A DNA stretch of 64,000 nt from NCBI GenBank assembly GCA_018389105.1, contig JACATO010002186.1, positions 634,501 through 698,500 on the forward strand, read 5' to 3'. Positions 24,238 to 36,602 of the stretch are shown here, one piece after another. This DNA is from Nautilus pompilius (lineage: Eukaryota; Mollusca; Cephalopoda; Nautilida; Nautilidae). The notes beneath the pieces are model-generated. The model was not told the origin of the DNA and did no database searches. It saw only the letters and a program-made list of their open reading frames with translations. Position numbers and translations under genes: made by a program. The first letter of the stretch is position 1; every line of letters begins with the position of its first letter.

Positions 24238-25836
24238 TCATATATATATAAGGCAGGGTACTATTTTTGAAGCAGGGGGAGCTGGTAGAAAGGTGGCAAT
24301 AGAGTATATGAAAACTTTGCCAACCAACTCAATTTGCACAGCATCAGAGGCACTTCCGATATTGATGACAAATTGAGATGTGAAGATGGCAATGCTGCTG
24401 CTGTTCAAGTGAAAGTCTAAAAAGTGAGAGGAAAATTTTTCATGAAGGCTTTCAATCTCTTCAGAATACTCCAATATTTGCAGGGATTATTAATGAGAGG
24501 ATGAGCAAATAGACAGTCAACCCTGTTATGGTCTTCACTTTAAATGCTTTCATGTGACCAAATTTGCTGCTAAACTGGTCCTTTCCCTGCAGTTTTAAAT
24601 ACAGGGCATTGAGGTGACATATCAAAGCCAAGTCAAATGGATTGCCAAGCTTGGCCAATGGCTTCCCTTTATCTTGCTGGAAGATGGCCAGCTCTGCATG
24701 CAGTGCAAAGATTCTCTCCAACATTGCCCCTGGCTTATCCAGTTCCCCTCACTAAGTAAAGTAGACTGCCATACTCAGATCGCATTGTCAGGAAAACCAG
24801 AACTGGTGATGGTTCAAGCTTCTTGCACCTATAAGGTTTACCATCTTTATCAAGCTGCACCTGGAAGAACTTTGCACAGAGATTTTCCTGGTGAATGAAA
24901 TAGTGACACCTGGTCATGTTTACATCACCAGCACTATCTTACTGCACAAATGCAACATGCCCCTTTATACGTTTCAACCATCACAGGCAAACTCTCATTG
25001 TAATTTTTCACAAGTCTTAAATTATTCAGTTCAGTCATCCATGGCAGGCTCTCATCCCAAACAGAATTATATTCTCTAGACATAAAATACCTACAGCCAA
25101 AATAAGTCAGTATTGGATAAATGTGGCATCAATGAAAGGCTTGATGTATTGTGATGTAACTTGCCCTCATGGCATTCTCAGCATTAGCAGGGCTCCTTCC
25201 AAGCACGTTTTACTGTTTGGAAAGAAGCCAACAAACAAAATCAGGAATATTAGTTTATTTAAGTATTTAATTTAGTTTGAATTTTGAAGATTAACATAAT
25301 TAGCTCAATTATTGGATTAACATACCCTCAAAAACTTTGCAATCTTGTCTTTCTTCATCTGGCCCAAATATGTCTTGAACTTAGCAGTGTGTTCCTCTCA
25401 TGTTGCTATTCTAAGTTAAACTCTTTGTTCACCACGATAGTCTTTGAGTAGAGGTGATATTCACGTTTCCTTCATGAAAACTCACAAATATTGCACACTC
25501 TGACTTTCATTAAACATGTAACAGTCAGAATCCACCTTTCCCTTCTAAAAAAGAGGGTCAGATTTGGAAGGGGACAGTGGTGTCAACAAAAAAAGCATTT
25601 TGGAAGGATTGGGAAATATGGTCATGACCAGAGCCCAGGCATATTTAGGAGTGCCATGCCAAATCTCTGTGTGTAGGCAAATATGGTTTACTTTTAACAA
25701 AATATTTCAGTATACAACGAGCCAGACCACGCAGTGCACTTTTTCCTGGAAATCGCTGATAGACCAGTAGTGGGTAATTTGAGCACTGCCACCAGTCTAG
25801 AAAAATCCACTTTAACAAAATTAATACACACAACAA
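24238..25836 (-). pseudogene. hAT-family transposase relic (ZBED5/GTF2IRD2-like)
   Basis: Broken gene for a hAT transposase of the type that also gave rise to vertebrate ZBED5-like and GTF2IRD2-like proteins. Reading right to left: near 25800-25745 DWWQCSNYPLLVYQRF resembles the segment just after the first catalytic Asp. Near 24915-24870 CHYFIHQENLCAKFFQ matches the THC.IHRE.L..K block. Near 24770-24740 SEYGSLLY follows. At 24724-24665 LERIFALHAELAIFQQDKG is almost diagnostic. At 24625-24575 LNALYLKLQGKDQF and then MKAFKVK follow. At 24474-24370 EEIESLHEKFSSHFLDFHL continues the family pattern. Several stops and frameshifts separate the blocks. The right-hand limit is the least certain. Confidence 0.75.
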
Positions 25837-26716
25837 GCTTTGCTAAATCAATGTTTTCAATGAACCTGCAAATTATTTATTTATTCTTTAATTAAAACAT
25901 AATGTTGAAGTAGATGGAATCTCATCGCTGTTGCTTTCTTTCTGTTCTTCACTGATGTCGTGTGGTTTTTCTCATGATGTTATGAAAGAAAACTGATAGA
26001 TCTCACCTATAAAAATGGTGGCCTAGCCATAACATCTATTTTGTGTTAGCATACAGGTCTCAGTAAAAAATCAATGACAAATATATTATTATTATTACAA
26101 CTAGCAACTGATATGAAAATGTTTAAGAGAAGATGCTATCTAGATAAAAGTGAAAAGATTGCTAATAAGTCTTGAATTTATAAAGCCAATGTATTCCAGC
26201 TGCTGAGCTATCAACACTAGGAATGACTAGCTAAACCTAGAACAATTTTAATACAAAGACACCTGAGAAGTTTAAAACTATTTTATTTTTTTTCATTGAA
26301 AAAGATAAAGAAGATTACTGCAGTAAATTAGCTAAACTGACTGTGTGACTTAATATTAAATAAACACTTTATTAATAAAGCTACAGATAAGTGGAATGTA
26401 TCATCACTTGTTGTTAATAGTAGCATTGTCATAGGGATCTTGTATAAGGCTGCAGTGGTTTCCCACTATTTTGTATTGATTAAACTAGATCTAGGAGGGA
26501 CAAAGTATATGTATTTCTCAAGTGATGTGCCTAACTGTAATTGGTACTGTGATTTTATTTCTCATTACTAAATTTAACCTATACTGAAATCTATGTTGAC
26601 CTCACTACAATTCACACTTGACAAAGACTTTAATTTACACTAAGACAAATCTTTAAAAAAAATAAGAGAACTCCAGATACCTGGTTAGTTTGAACTAAAT
26701 ATTTTTGGGCACACTG
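25837..26716. other. AT-rich DNA, nothing recognised
   Basis: No block of any transposase, no exon and no RNA gene recognised on either strand. The right part lies just downstream of the broken minus-strand frame that ends at 26717. Confidence 0.4.
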
Positions 26717-27139
26717 CTAACAATCATAATTCTTCCTTATCATCAAGTGTCTTGTAAGTTTATGCAGAACACTCCGCTGTGCTTCATCCACAGGTGTAGT
26801 ATCTAGAACAGGACCTTGATGGCACTTTGCCCACCTACTGTAGTTTTTTTTTAAAAAAACAATTTTAACGTTAGTTTTCTTTCCAAATTTGAGTATTGTT
26901 GTAATTCTCTCAGGTTTATCCTTAAGCTTACCAACAGTCGATGTTACTTATTGATCTGCAGAAAAAATTAACTTGCTTCTTGCCAGCTTGGTTTCTCCCA
27001 CCTCTCCGCTGAGAAATTCTGTGTTAAATGATTCTGAAATGATAAAGAGCAGTTGGTGAGGAAGAATTTTGGAATTTTCGGTAAACTCCATTTCATCTCT
27101 TCCATCGTAGTAATAAGATTTTTGTTTTCCAATTAATTT
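26717..27139 (-). pseudogene. Unidentified coding relic, 141 codons with one stop
   Basis: A single minus-strand frame runs 141 codons with only one internal TAA (26948-26950) and a final TAG. In DNA this AT-rich a stop is expected every 15-20 codons, so this is almost certainly old protein-coding sequence. Segments: SYYYDGRDEMEFTE, KILPHQLLFIISESFNTEFL, GEVGETKLARSKLIF, then after the stop GKLKDKPERITTILKFGKK, and finally GPVLDTTPVDEAQRSVLHKL and HLMIRKNYDC. There is no intron within it, which suits a transposon gene, a retrocopy or an integrated viral gene. I do not recognise the family. Confidence 0.5.
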
Positions 27140-30100
27140 TTAAAATTTTACATGGTTGTTGTCTGGCCTACTAAAAAGGAAAACTTAATTATTCAAACAA
27201 TTTTAAAAGAAGACAGCAATCAAGATTCATTGATGGAATTAGTGGTGCTCATACTAGCTTCATCTCCATCTCACAATAGAAATGTAGGTCAAGAAGATAA
27301 TGCTGATGAAATCAGTGTGAAGAAAATTTAGCGGTGGATAGCCTCACCATGTTTTCTGGAACAAGGCATTCTATTAAATTAGAAAAAAAAAAAAAAACAA
27401 AAGAAAAGAAGCCAATGCCGAGGCACAGAAATAAATAAATAAAACTTTAAAATGGTTAGAATTAGCATTAAAGAAACATTCCAACACAGTGTATTCAACT
27501 TAAATAAATTGCAATCAAACACTTGAAAAAGAAATGCCTTAGTTGTAGAATTTTTCAGGGAGATATTTTTGTAATTGCCTCATAGTTGTGTAAGAAAGAA
27601 AAGAGATGCTTATTATAATTTTTCTAAGGAACCTTTTGGGTGGGGTAATTTTACGTCATTACCAGATGATGGATTGATCAGAATTAATTCTGTTCATATT
27701 TTAGTTTAAGTTTGTCTTTTTTCATTAAATTTTTAAACATATTGTCAAAACTTTAAAAAAACGGAATAGCCTTTAAATTAAAATGTGGTGACAACAGCCA
27801 TTACTTGCATTGCTGTCAAGCTGAACAAAATCAGCAGTCTAAACAGATTGCCAAACCACTGGCCTGATTCACTTCAGTCAAATCTGATACTGAGCATGAT
27901 AGTATTGAAAACTGATTTTACCACTGGAGTTGGTGATGCAGACCCTGGACATTGCAGTCACAATATTCACTGCCATGAAAAGAGAGAGATAGAGAGGCCC
28001 AGCTTCTGTAGCATTGAGTTGTGGGATGTTAACTTTATTAATGGCAAAGGGAAGCTTCATTTAGATTCCACACACCTCCACTTTAATAATTAGTTGAGAC
28101 AAAGCTGTTAGTATTTACTAACACATCTGAATTAGTAAACCAAATTAATTCTAAATTAAAGATTATCTTCAGAAATAAATTACTAAAAAGAGCCAACATG
28201 ATTTCTATTAAAAACAAATATGTTATAGCAGCTGGATATATATATTTTGAGCTGATGTTCTTTAGTTTTTTGTTTGATATTGGTTCTTCTGAAAATTAAT
28301 ATTAAGAAACTAGAAAATTATGCCTATAAATGTTTTTTTCTCAAAAATTAATCTGAGTCACAATGGCTTGCTTGTATATAGTAACAAGATAGTTTCTGAG
28401 ATATTGTTTGAATTGGCAAGAGTTGTGATGTTACTGCACTGATTGACATATTAAAATTAAGGTGAGTGATAGTTTTTGGTTTTACTAAACATATGTTGGA
28501 TATGCAAGGTGTATTTCTAATGGCAACAGTAAAATTGCTCATATTTCTGTGTGACTGTGCATGAAAAAGAAAGAATGAATATGCAGAGTATGCATTTTCT
28601 TTTTAGTAGTGGAGAAATGGGGATGAAAGGTGTAGGAAAAAAGGTGATATATATATATATTAGTAAAGAACATACTTATAATATATGTTCTTAAAATATT
28701 GAGACATACATGTCACACGTTTACACTGGCTCCCAATATGGATAATCCCTTTACATTGAAATAACCACTTAATTATCTTAAACATCTAAGAATTATCAGC
28801 CCCTAAAATTTTCATTGGTCAAAGAGTCTTTCCCTGTTTAGATTTCTTGTATCTGTTGTGTGTCTTCATAATTGATTGTATTTTGTATCCCAAATGTAAC
28901 AATAAAATTTATCAAAAGGATGGATCTTATGATGTGGAATGCCATCTTGCTTCTGTAGCTGACTTTTCAAAAAGAAATTCAATAATTATATAATAATAAA
29001 AGTTTTCTCAATGGGAAATTGAAACCAGATTTGAAAACAGAGATCTGGGGGGGGTTAAATGTTACTAAGGAGGAGGTAGGATTTTAGGGAATCTAGGGGG
29101 TAAAATAATGATAAAGAAGAGCCAAGAGTTTAGGAATAATCCTGACTGAACTAAAATAAAATTAAAGATTCTGTAATTTTGTTTAATAACTATTTTAGGT
29201 TTTAAAAGTTTAGATTTTAAAAACAAAGTTCACTTGCTCGTGTATTTTATGCAACAAGAACTAGAATGATTAAGATAGTGAAGGATTCTATGCAGAGTTT
29301 AAGAGAGGCCAATTCTTACATACATTGTGGTGGCATGTGCTGATTGGTTAGATTCCCATCCTACAACCACCTGTGTGTGCAATGATACTCTCTCTTTTCC
29401 AAAACAAGGGTTTTATTTTCTATCTGGCTGGTGAGCCATAAATCTGTATGTTCTAAATAAGATCATTAAAAGTTACAACAAGCTAACCCAGTATGGTCAA
29501 CAGCCTTAAACAATCTTGCCCAGTTACATGACCTAGCAAGATCTTAGGGGAATACGCTGGGGAAACTACAGATAATTTGCATTGTCAAGCTGTTGAATCT
29601 GACAGACTGATAACTTACATGCCCAGAGAGCAGGGTTATGCTAGTTGTTTATTGAAAGGTTAAAGAAAAGCTAAGAAAGTCCAGCTGCACATCTACAGTC
29701 CATCGCTAAACAGTAGAGAAATGTCATGGAAAATGTATCAGTTCTTTTTTTTTTAAGGAAAAAAAAACTATGCCTCACTGACCTTTCAGGACATTTACAC
29801 ATTTTGTTTGACAAATCTGTATTATCTGAAATGGGATAGTCACTGAAAAATACTAAAAGGGGATAAACAGAATTTAATTATCTTAGTCACCACCTGCTAA
29901 TTACTGTTTAATCTCTATAATTGTCAGGGTTGGTTTCTCCTGTCATCGGTGCAGTTATACAAACTAAGCTTAGAGAGGTTGAATAATTAACTTATTTTTA
30001 GTTTTGCATTTAAAGAATTAACCTAGTTGTTTTCCCCTCTACATTTATTGTACAAAGTACAATGAAGCTAAAAATTATCTCACTTGCTGAATAAAAGATG

Positions 30101-30924
30101 AGAACAGTGTTAATTTGGTTTGCTGATCACTTTGTAAAAAAAACATTAATCTTTTTCTTGTCAGATTTGAATTCGTAGAAGCTCCCCTCTCCAAAAAAAA
30201 AAACAAACGAAAACATTTGTTCCCCTACTTTTTCTCTTTGTTGAGAATTAAGCCAGCTGGTAAGGCTGCTTTTATTATTAAAATACCTGGATATTAGACT
30301 GGTGCAAAGTTTCCCCAAAGCATAAATATTGATAGGGCAGAGAACAAGTCTTGAATTGAAGCCCTTCATGTAATGGTTGACATTGGTCAAGCATTCCAAG
30401 TATCCAGTGTTTCCCTCATCAGTACTAACTCAGTACTGTCCAAGCTATATTTTAAAAAAAGTTAAAATAAGTTTCCACCAACTTTTCTTTATAGTACAAA
30501 AAAAAATAACAAACAACTCATACCAAGCATCAACTTTATTTCATTTAAAAATGCCTTCTAGTTTATAATTATAGAGAACTTTATGAGATCTCTTAAAATG
30601 GCTGCTAGCTAAACTAGGCTGAACAGATATTATTATTAACCTGTCTAAATGATATCATTCTTTAAAAAATAATAAAGACAACAATGCACACTGGCAAGTT
30701 GTGTCCAAGATGTGATTTTAAAAGAAATCTAATTTAATGGCACCAAAATCTGTTTGGTTTTGTTTTATAACCCAGTTGATTAATCTGGAATTGGCTAAAG
30801 GTAGTTTCATATGTATTTCTATTAACAGATAACCAACATCACTGGTTAGTTTAAAGAAAGCTTTGCTACAGAAAATCATTCTTCAATAGGTCATAACTCC
30901 TGAGTTGCTTTTTTTGGTTTTCAT
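27140..30924. other. AT-rich DNA left of the CpG island
   Basis: No gene recognised. The 102-codon + frame at 27785-28093 and the 60-codon minus frame within it have no recognisable family. A minus-strand frame below a CAG acceptor near 28963 (MAFHIIRSILLINFIVTFG onwards, about 36 codons) resembles a signal peptide but has no partner exon. Confidence 0.3.
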
Positions 30925-31420
30925 ACGCCGACGCCTACAAGGGAGACAACACACTGACGGAGAAGCTTAATGCCACGGTTGTCCGTTAGGGAGCGCTGCA
31001 AATTTCGCGCCATGGGGGGGGGTAACCCTTACGAGAACTCTTTCGTTTTACAGATGTGGGAGTCCGGCAGTCGGGTGTGTTCTTCGTTTGTTCTCTTGAG
31101 TGAGAGTGGACCGAGTCCAAACGGAACGGAGTGAAAACTCGACTCGCCTCGCCATTACAGGGAATCACATAACGACTTGGAAAGAAACAAATAGAGGTGT
31201 GTGTGTGCTTAGACTGTTCCTGACTCTCTGTCCCATTGGAGGAATTAGGTGTCGCCATCGGCCTTAACGGCGATATACTGTATATCTCGTATATTCACCG
31301 CGATATGACTTCAGTGGGGGGGGGGTCCCAGACTGCATAGCGCGTATATATGTGTGAAAGTTGTGGGAAATGTGTGTCTCTCGCCTGGCCTTCTGACTCT
31401 GACAAGCAATATTTTGGTCA
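30925..31420. promoter_or_regulatory. CpG-rich island, candidate bidirectional promoter
   Basis: About thirty CpG dinucleotides fall in under 500 bases, against almost none in the tens of kilobases around it. Local GC also rises well above the 30% background. Such islands usually mark transcription starts kept free of methylation. It lies 5.1 kb upstream of the otoferlin-like start codon on the + strand, and a minus-strand ATG in good context lies inside it at 31258. This makes it the best promoter candidate for one or both genes. Several short G runs are present, and no TATA box stands out. An old GC-rich repeat is the alternative. Confidence 0.5.
31033..31258 (-). CDS. Possible first coding exon of a divergent minus-strand gene
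   Basis: Inside the CpG island a minus-strand ATG lies in strong context (GGCCGATGGCG) and opens MATPNSSNGTESQEQSKH. The frame stays open for 90 codons. A candidate donor, TTCTC followed by GTAAGG, ends the exon at 31033. The low-complexity Ser/Thr/Asn-rich start is typical of an N-terminus. No downstream exon has been joined to it in phase, and the CpG-rich sequence alone favours long open frames, so this is tentative. Confidence 0.3.
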
Positions 31421-34400
31421 TTTGACGGAGTTTTCGCAGTTCTTCACCTTATACAACTGTTTTCCTTATAAATTAAGTACCGCTGTTCAGCATAGTATAT
31501 GGCACTCGTCGCCATCAAAAAATCAGTATAGGATCCCTGTCTACCTTGATATAATTGACCCCTGTTTATCCTTTATTTACTTCCCCCCTCTTTGGAGGCA
31601 CGGTTTGAAATATTATACTTCCTACCTGAAGACATGGACGTTTCATATATGTTTACAAACATTTATTCCATGGCCATTTTGGCCTCTGAAGTTTGGTTGA
31701 TTTTTAGTCGCACTTTAAGTGAGGGGAATCCTCATAGGTACAGAACTCTGTAGAAGGTAATGGTGGAATGGTCTTATCCTACTATATTCTGGTTGTATTC
31801 CACATATCAAGATAACAAAAATGTTTATCATGCTTTGCAATTGCTCAATTTAGTATCTATTAAGCTCAAAGTATGGCTTTGTGCACTGTGTGACTTGATA
31901 AAATAAAGCTCTCTTTGTCTAATTTGTGACAAACATAAAATGCTATAGACTGCTTCTGACTTGATATATGGAATCTACATAAAATGCTATTTTCTAGGAA
32001 CTAGGATTTTATGTCAAAGGCTGCCTTGTGCTTGTAGCTACTGATCAATTAATTGTGGATATTTTCATCCGGGAAAAGTAAACCACTTTTTTTTTTTTAA
32101 CCTGAGTGCACTATGGTTGAGGTCCTCTATCTTTGGGACTTTTATGAATTGGGGTAATGCATCATTAGCAGAAGTTTCATCAAAATCTGAGAGAGTAAGA
32201 TTGGGCAATTTTTTATGTAGAATAAGTCTTTTGGAAAGTGCATCTGAGCCAGCTTTATAGTGATTGAAGAGAAACAATATTCCAATGTATTAATTTGAAC
32301 TTTAAATTTTCTTGAATTGTGGTTCATGCACTCTTGAAATCTATATGATTACCTGCCATGACAGAGTAAGTTGAAAATCTATTTTAAAATTTTTTGAGAT
32401 AAACCAATAGGAATTTGATCATTTTAGGTCATGTAAACTTATAAAAATTGATAAAATTAGCCAGATAATTCGATATCAGTAGCATCTATGATTTTAAAAA
32501 AAGCTTTAGGTTGAACATTCTTTAAAAGTCTCTTGATGGTTCAGTAGCTTGGTTGCCAAATAATTCTCTTGGAAATTGTTGAGCAAAAAGTAAATTATGT
32601 AATTTATTTAACCTGTATTATTAAATATGTGGTTAGATTAAATTTAAAATATGATGGGACAGTTATTGTCTGTCATGTTTAAAATAATTTTAGCTTTTGA
32701 TGATGATAAATAATGCAACCACATAACCAGTAATTTGCTTGCTGGTGCTTATTTTTGTCTTGAAGTGTGTTTAGCTATATGGGTGAGTTTATTCAATTTG
32801 CTGTTTGATATTTATCTAAGTGCGATGAACACTGATAAGAACTGTATGTATGCTCTTGGGGTTTTGGTCCGGCTACAGATTGGAATAAGACCCAGACAAA
32901 GATTTTGTTGATTAATTTATACAATGCACATGAATAGAATCAGTTGGTGATTAATTATGAAAAGTTACCCAAAAGTATAACTCCTATGTAAAAAGAAAAT
33001 AAGAAATATTGATTTTCTTTCTTGTTTCTGTTGTCAGGCGGAAGTTTTATTTTACCTTAGCTGGAATTTTGTGATTCAGCATTGGTGCCATGAAAAGTGG
33101 AATGTTGTATTAAATTCTACGCTTTCTTGTCAGGCTTTAAATAAAATTTGAGTACTTAAGCTTTAACAAAAAATAGGAATACCACTATTATCTGTCTTAT
33201 GGAAATATAAGGCAAATATTCTTTCTGTTTTATATATTTCAAAGGCAGTAAATGTTATAGATGCCATTTTCTATGGAGGAGTGGTAAAAGATAAGAAAAT
33301 ACACTCTTCATTATTCAGGCAATGTTTGTTGAGAATTAACATGTTTGATATCAGATCAATGTGACTGCAGAATATGTTAGTTTTATCTGATTAAGTATTG
33401 CTAAATATAAAATAAGATTTAGTTTTATAACTATATTCATTCTAGTATATTCCATAGCTCAGCAATATTTTCATTTTCTCATAATTCAGGTTTCCAGAAT
33501 GTGCATGGGTCTTCGATAAAAAATACTGCTAAATCATAAAGTATTCAATAGATTCTCAAAAACACTTCCCCCTTTTCTTCTTAACATCTTATGCAAGCAG
33601 GTCTTGGTGAGGCCCATTAAAAAACAGAAAAATGTTGTTTTAAAATAAATGTATGAAATAGTTCTTGGTTTTATAATTTTCTGCATTATCCATAACTCTA
33701 TCTCCATTCTAGACACGAGGTTGTAAATAATGCCAATGAATTGTTATATTGAAGGTGAAATTGTCAACGTGTTTGACAAATTAATCTGATTAGCAAATTA
33801 CTTTTTATATACATTTGCTTTTCCTCAACAATTCTGGGACATCAAGTATTTTAATTATATTGAGCTATCATAATTTGTCATCAGCAGCAGCAGGGCTTTT
33901 ATAAAAATATAACTGCTATGCAGCTGAATTTCCATATTGTATGAGTGTAATTTAAAAAAAAAAATTGCTTCACGGAGTATAGGGACGAGGGATTCTTGTG
34001 CTTTGAAAAAGTTGGTGATATTTAAAAATTTTGATTCCTGTTTGTTCCATTAATAAAATTTAATGATTTTTTAGCTTTAACTGATTTTTGATTTGAAATG
34101 AATGCATGCCAGATTGTCATAAAGAACAGAATGGTAAGAGTTAACTGTATTTTGCTCTTAAATGATGAATACAATTTTATCTTTATATTGGTTTACACAA
34201 TTTATGAATACAATAGGGTTTTATTTTATTTTTCTTGTTTCATATTTTTGAGTGTTAGTTTCTTTTCCTAAAAAGGGGGGGGGGATAAATGGTTTATTAA
34301 AAAAAATTTATTAAATGTATGACTGATCTACTAACTGCACGAGGACTTCATTAAAAACTAAAACTGAAATTAATGTAAATCTCTTTTAATTAAGTCTATT

Positions 34401-34464
34401 TTGTCATCATTCATTATACTGTTGGAAAATAAATATTGATAAAACTTCATTTTATTTAACTTAA
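31421..34464. other. AT-rich DNA between CpG island and ferlin exon 1
   Basis: If the CpG island is the ferlin promoter, this is 5' untranslated intron. A donor-like CATAG then GTACAG occurs at about 31735. No coding exon or transposase block is recognised. Confidence 0.35.
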
Positions 34465-34482
34465 GTGGTGGTGGTGGTGGTG
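34465..34482. repeat. (GTG)n trinucleotide repeat
   Basis: Six tandem GTG units. Confidence 0.85.
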
Positions 34483-34560
34483 TGTTGTGATTTATATTTA
34501 TTAATAAGAAATTTCTAGGTGTGAAAAAGTATTGCTATTAGATTACTTCAGTTTGAAAGT

Positions 34561-34860
34561 ACACTGCCTGGTCAAAAGTTTAGAAATCCAGATTTCATGA
34601 ATGAACCTCTATAAACATTGATGCATATTAGCCAACCTTGTGACAGCTATTTTAACTGTCACTAGAATGGGGTAAAAGTGCAGATGCCCACGTTTAAAAG
34701 AGGAGTTTTTGTTGGTAGGCAGGGCTTTGGTACTAGTCTTGACTGCACAGCAGAGATGAAATTGCAGTAAACATCTTCAACTGAGAAAAATTGTGGACAA
34801 GAAACTGATACAGTAGAGGGATAGCCAGCAATACATCATGTGGTCAAATGAGTAATAAAA
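34561..34860 (+). mobile_element. Tc1-like 5' end fragment
   Basis: ACACTGCCTGGTCAAAAGTT resembles the outer end of Tc1-type terminal repeats. About 130 bases on, FKRGVFVGRQGFGTSL resembles the N-terminal helix-turn-helix start of Tc1 transposases (E-R-G.I.G....G.S). No 3' end was found, so this looks like a truncated copy. Confidence 0.42.
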
Positions 34861-36507
34861 GGAAAAGTTTTGTTTGTTTTTATGAAATATAGAAAATTTC
34901 ATTAGTGAGTTTAAAGTGATTGGATAATATTCCATGAGATATGCCTTATTTTAGGATTTTGTTAAAATTGCAATTTATATTTAGAGACTGTTATTACGCT
35001 AAAGTTGCAATTTTTTTTATATAGAGAAATTTTAGTAATTCATTTTAAAGAAATCTTATTTTGTGACTTGACTTATTGGCTTAGCAGAAGAATTTTCTCT
35101 GTCATAAGTGACCAATATAAAATCCTCCCTCTCTTTGTTCTGAGTGATCTTTGTACAGATTAAAAATAATCAATGAAATGATAAGGCTAATCAGCTAATC
35201 GCTGTCACTAACGCTGTTTGACAATTCAGTGAGAAAAGTTATGGCTTCTGTTTTGCCTTAATGTTGTGTTCGTATTAATTGAGATATAATCCTGCTACCC
35301 TAACACATTTATGTAATAAAGTAGTAATAGCATTTCATAGAAAGAAAAGTGATTTCGGTATCAACATTCATCCTGTACCTCCAGGTGACACTAATATATT
35401 TAATGATATTGCACTCTTATATTGCATCCTTCCTTTTAGATGTGGTGGTGGCTTATGCATTTGTCTCTTGTAATATACTCTAAAAATGATGCTTCTCATC
35501 TTTGTTGATTTTGCTTCTGTATATTGTGTGATCAGTCCACCACTGATAATACTTTTGGAGATGAGAACTCATTCAGGTAGTTATTATAAAAAAATAATTT
35601 TTGAGCTTTCACAGTTGGCATCTGCATTTTAAAAAATATATAAATATATTCAACCACATCTCTTCTTAGAAAATAATAACAAAAAAGTAACATACCCTCA
35701 CAAATTTGAAAGTTTAACAATTTTTTTTAATTTATATAATAAAAAGAACTTATTTCAGCATGTGCACAAGTTGGTGGTCTGATAGGTGGGTAAAGATGAC
35801 TATTAGCTGCACTCTGTAGATTGAAGATGCAATGTAATAGGATGACTATATGGGTATTCACAATTTTTTCTGTACTGAAAAAGAAGAGCTTACATTTAAA
35901 TGGAAGTTAACTGAAAGGCAAACAGCAAATAAGCAGTTCTGCAATCTCTCCTATAAAAGATTGGCTTCTTGTTTGTGTCATGGAAACCAGCTATAAATGG
36001 CGGCTTCTGATAGAACTTAATATTACTGTACATGAGAGCTGCCTTGTTTACATGGAAAAATGGCACTGAGCCAGCTAACATGTATTGTAGTGTTCTAATT
36101 ATTATGTGCACATCATTATATAGCAATTAATAGCAATTTCAGAGTTCTAGTGTGAATAAACCAGTATGTTACTTATGTTTAAACCAACTTGCCTTTTTAG
36201 CTTTGAAAAAGTTAGTTACCATAGCAACTATTGGTAATCATATTTGGTAGGAGGGAAGAAGTCCTTGTGAAATTATAAAGCAGTAGCCTGAGTGAGAAGG
36301 AAAATCAATATGGCAGACTGACTGATGCAGAGATAATTCATGCAAACTGATGTTGGTAGTATCTCTCCTTTCCACTATATTGGGTGGAGAAGCATTGTGC
36401 AGAACAGCTATACATAAATCATGCAAATGTCAGTCATTGACTATTAATAATTAATGTGGTTGTATGAATGACTTTAGACTGTTGGCACCAGCGTCTACAG
36501 TGAACAG
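34861..36507. other. AT-rich DNA upstream of ferlin exon 1
   Basis: No feature recognised. TGACTATTAATAA followed by GACTTTAG at about 36445-36477 could be a branch point and weak acceptor for the exon that carries the ferlin start codon. Confidence 0.3.
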
Positions 36508-36555
36508 ATGAACGCACTGGAGGATGGCTCTCATACTTCATCTCAAAAATGTTGA
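36508..36555 (+). promoter_or_regulatory. Upstream open reading frame overlapping the ferlin start
   Basis: An ATG 16 bases before the ferlin ATG, in another frame, opens 15 codons ([15 protein letters not shown]) and stops at 36553-36555, past the main start. If the transcript begins upstream, ribosomes that use it cannot re-initiate at the ferlin ATG, which would damp translation. Both ATGs have a purine at -3 (CAGATGA and AGGATGG), and only the main one has G at +4. Expression effects are inferred. Confidence 0.5.
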
Positions 36556-36602
36556 AAACCTTCGAGGAAGAGCTGACAGGAAAGCTAAAGTGACTTTTAG
36601 AG
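36524..36602 (+). CDS. OTOF: Otoferlin-like ferlin, coding exon 1 (start of C2A)
   Basis: First coding exon of a ferlin of the otoferlin type, a large multi-C2 membrane protein that works as a calcium sensor in vesicle fusion. It encodes [19 protein letters not shown], then KAKVTFR and the first base of a Gly codon, followed by a GTAGGT donor. The residues and exon end match the N-terminal beta strands of the vertebrate otoferlin C2A domain closely (shared MAL, HLK, LRGR, DR, AKVTFRG). Dysferlin and myoferlin begin quite differently. Phase 1 at the donor fits exon 2 at 63714. The start is chosen because family proteins begin exactly here. Insect misfire-type ferlins are the nearest alternative. 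Confidence 0.88.

Noticed and set aside
24614-25770. Several + strand open frames of 60-94 codons
   Set aside because: They overlap the minus-strand hAT transposase blocks, which have recognisable motifs; the + frames do not.
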